Assembly (NCBI GenBank): GCA_017883385.1
Contig: JADGNQ010000056.1
Span: forward strand, 1 to 34,137
Direction of reading: 5' to 3'
DNA length: 34,137 bases
Origin: Candidatus Sulfotelmatobacter sp.
GTDB taxonomy: Bacteria > Acidobacteriota > Terriglobia > Terriglobales > Acidobacteriaceae
The notes beneath the pieces were generated by a model. It saw only the letters and a list, made by a program, of their open reading frames with translations, made no database searches and had not been told where the DNA came from. How positions within the stretch are numbered: the first letter of the stretch is position 1; each line of letters opens with the position of its first letter. Of this stretch, positions 33,940-34,137 are shown one piece after another. The position numbers were made by a program, and so were the translations under genes.

Positions 33940-34137
33940 CCTCGATTCCTCCAACTCGCGCCGCCATCGCCGCGATATCTCGTGCTGCATTCGGATGCGA
34001 CAACTCCCGAGCGGCGTGGCTCATCTGCTGCAGGCGACGCGGATCCTGCAAGAGCGCCGCGATCGTTTCGGCTAGCCAGACTCCCTCCAGCTTCGACTCC
34101 TCGACTACCACCGCGGCTCCGTGCTTCGCCAGGGCTT
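33902..34137 (-). CDS. murG: C-terminal end of MurG (partial, cut by the window edge)
   Basis: Only the last 77 codons are present. Reading leftward from the edge gives ALAKHGAAVVVEESKLEGVW, then LAETIAALLQDPRRLQQMSH and NAARDIAAMAARVGG. This matches the C-terminal helices of UDP-N-acetylglucosamine--N-acetylmuramyl lipid transferase, which forms lipid II at the inner membrane. The position directly before murC supports this. The final residues (ESRDQGSVVRDQ) go beyond the usual MurG end and are encoded by the repeat arm of locus D; RDQ recurs after 7 residues because 21 nt equals three heptamers. The start and the catalytic part are outside the window. Confidence 0.85.
   Translation of the reverse strand, partial: ALAKHGAAVVVEESKLEGVWLAETIAALLQDPRRLQQMSHAARELSHPNAARDIAAMAARVGGIEESRDQGSVVRDQ

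Overview
The window is a 34 kb chromosomal piece that I place in the Acidobacteriota (Terriglobia-like; Koribacter or Sulfotelmatobacter-type soil lineages). No 16S gene is present, so this rests on gene content. There are two very large Oar-like TonB-dependent receptors with an N-terminal carboxypeptidase-regulatory domain, a GWxTD-domain protein, an acidobacterial PadR regulator translationally coupled to an ADOP-type (acidobacterial duplicated orphan permease) MacB/FtsX protein, and a murG-murC-ftsQ-ftsA-ftsZ cluster. The DNA is GC-rich, and its intergenic regions are rich in palindromes.

Layout. 1-49: the 5' part of a tRNA-Lys(CTT), leftward. 389-15672: a leftward block of envelope genes. 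It holds a 1280-aa TonB-dependent receptor, a small hypothetical protein, a PilZ protein, a periplasmic TPR protein, an 1138-aa receptor, and a two-gene unit made of a GWxTD protein and a smaller outer-membrane barrel with a carboxypeptidase-regulatory domain. 16101-21701: a rightward block with a MacA/HlyD-type adaptor and a MacB-type ATPase ended by a terminator, then PadR and the ADOP permease with a 4-nt overlap. 21850-24142: a leftward MHYT-PAS-GAF-GGDEF diguanylate cyclase broken by one extra base inside the PAS domain. 24411-34137: leftward cell-wall and division genes, in transcription order murG (cut by the window edge), murC, a secreted beta-helix protein with its own promoter, a secreted 181-aa protein, ftsQ, ftsA, ftsZ, and a stand-alone penicillin-binding transpeptidase.

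How the genes fit together. The right third makes peptidoglycan precursors (MurG, MurC), builds the divisome (FtsQ, FtsA, FtsZ) and cross-links wall (the transpeptidase). Two secreted proteins of unknown role are inserted between murC and ftsQ. The left half concerns the outer membrane and periplasm. Two proteins, PilZ and the broken GGDEF, point to c-di-GMP signalling.

The most unusual signal is not a gene. Four junctions between co-directional genes carry imperfect inverted repeats whose arms are built from degenerate heptanucleotides in strict 7-nt register. The word differs at each locus, but the architecture is the same (12041-12200, 17523-17612, 25922-26012, 33855-33939). At a fifth junction, ftsA-ftsZ, there is an analogous repeat with roughly 9-nt periodicity. 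In three of the four heptamer cases an arm abuts or enters the 3' end of the upstream gene, and at murG/murC it encodes the MurG C-terminal tail. All assignments come from reading the sequence; no database search was run.
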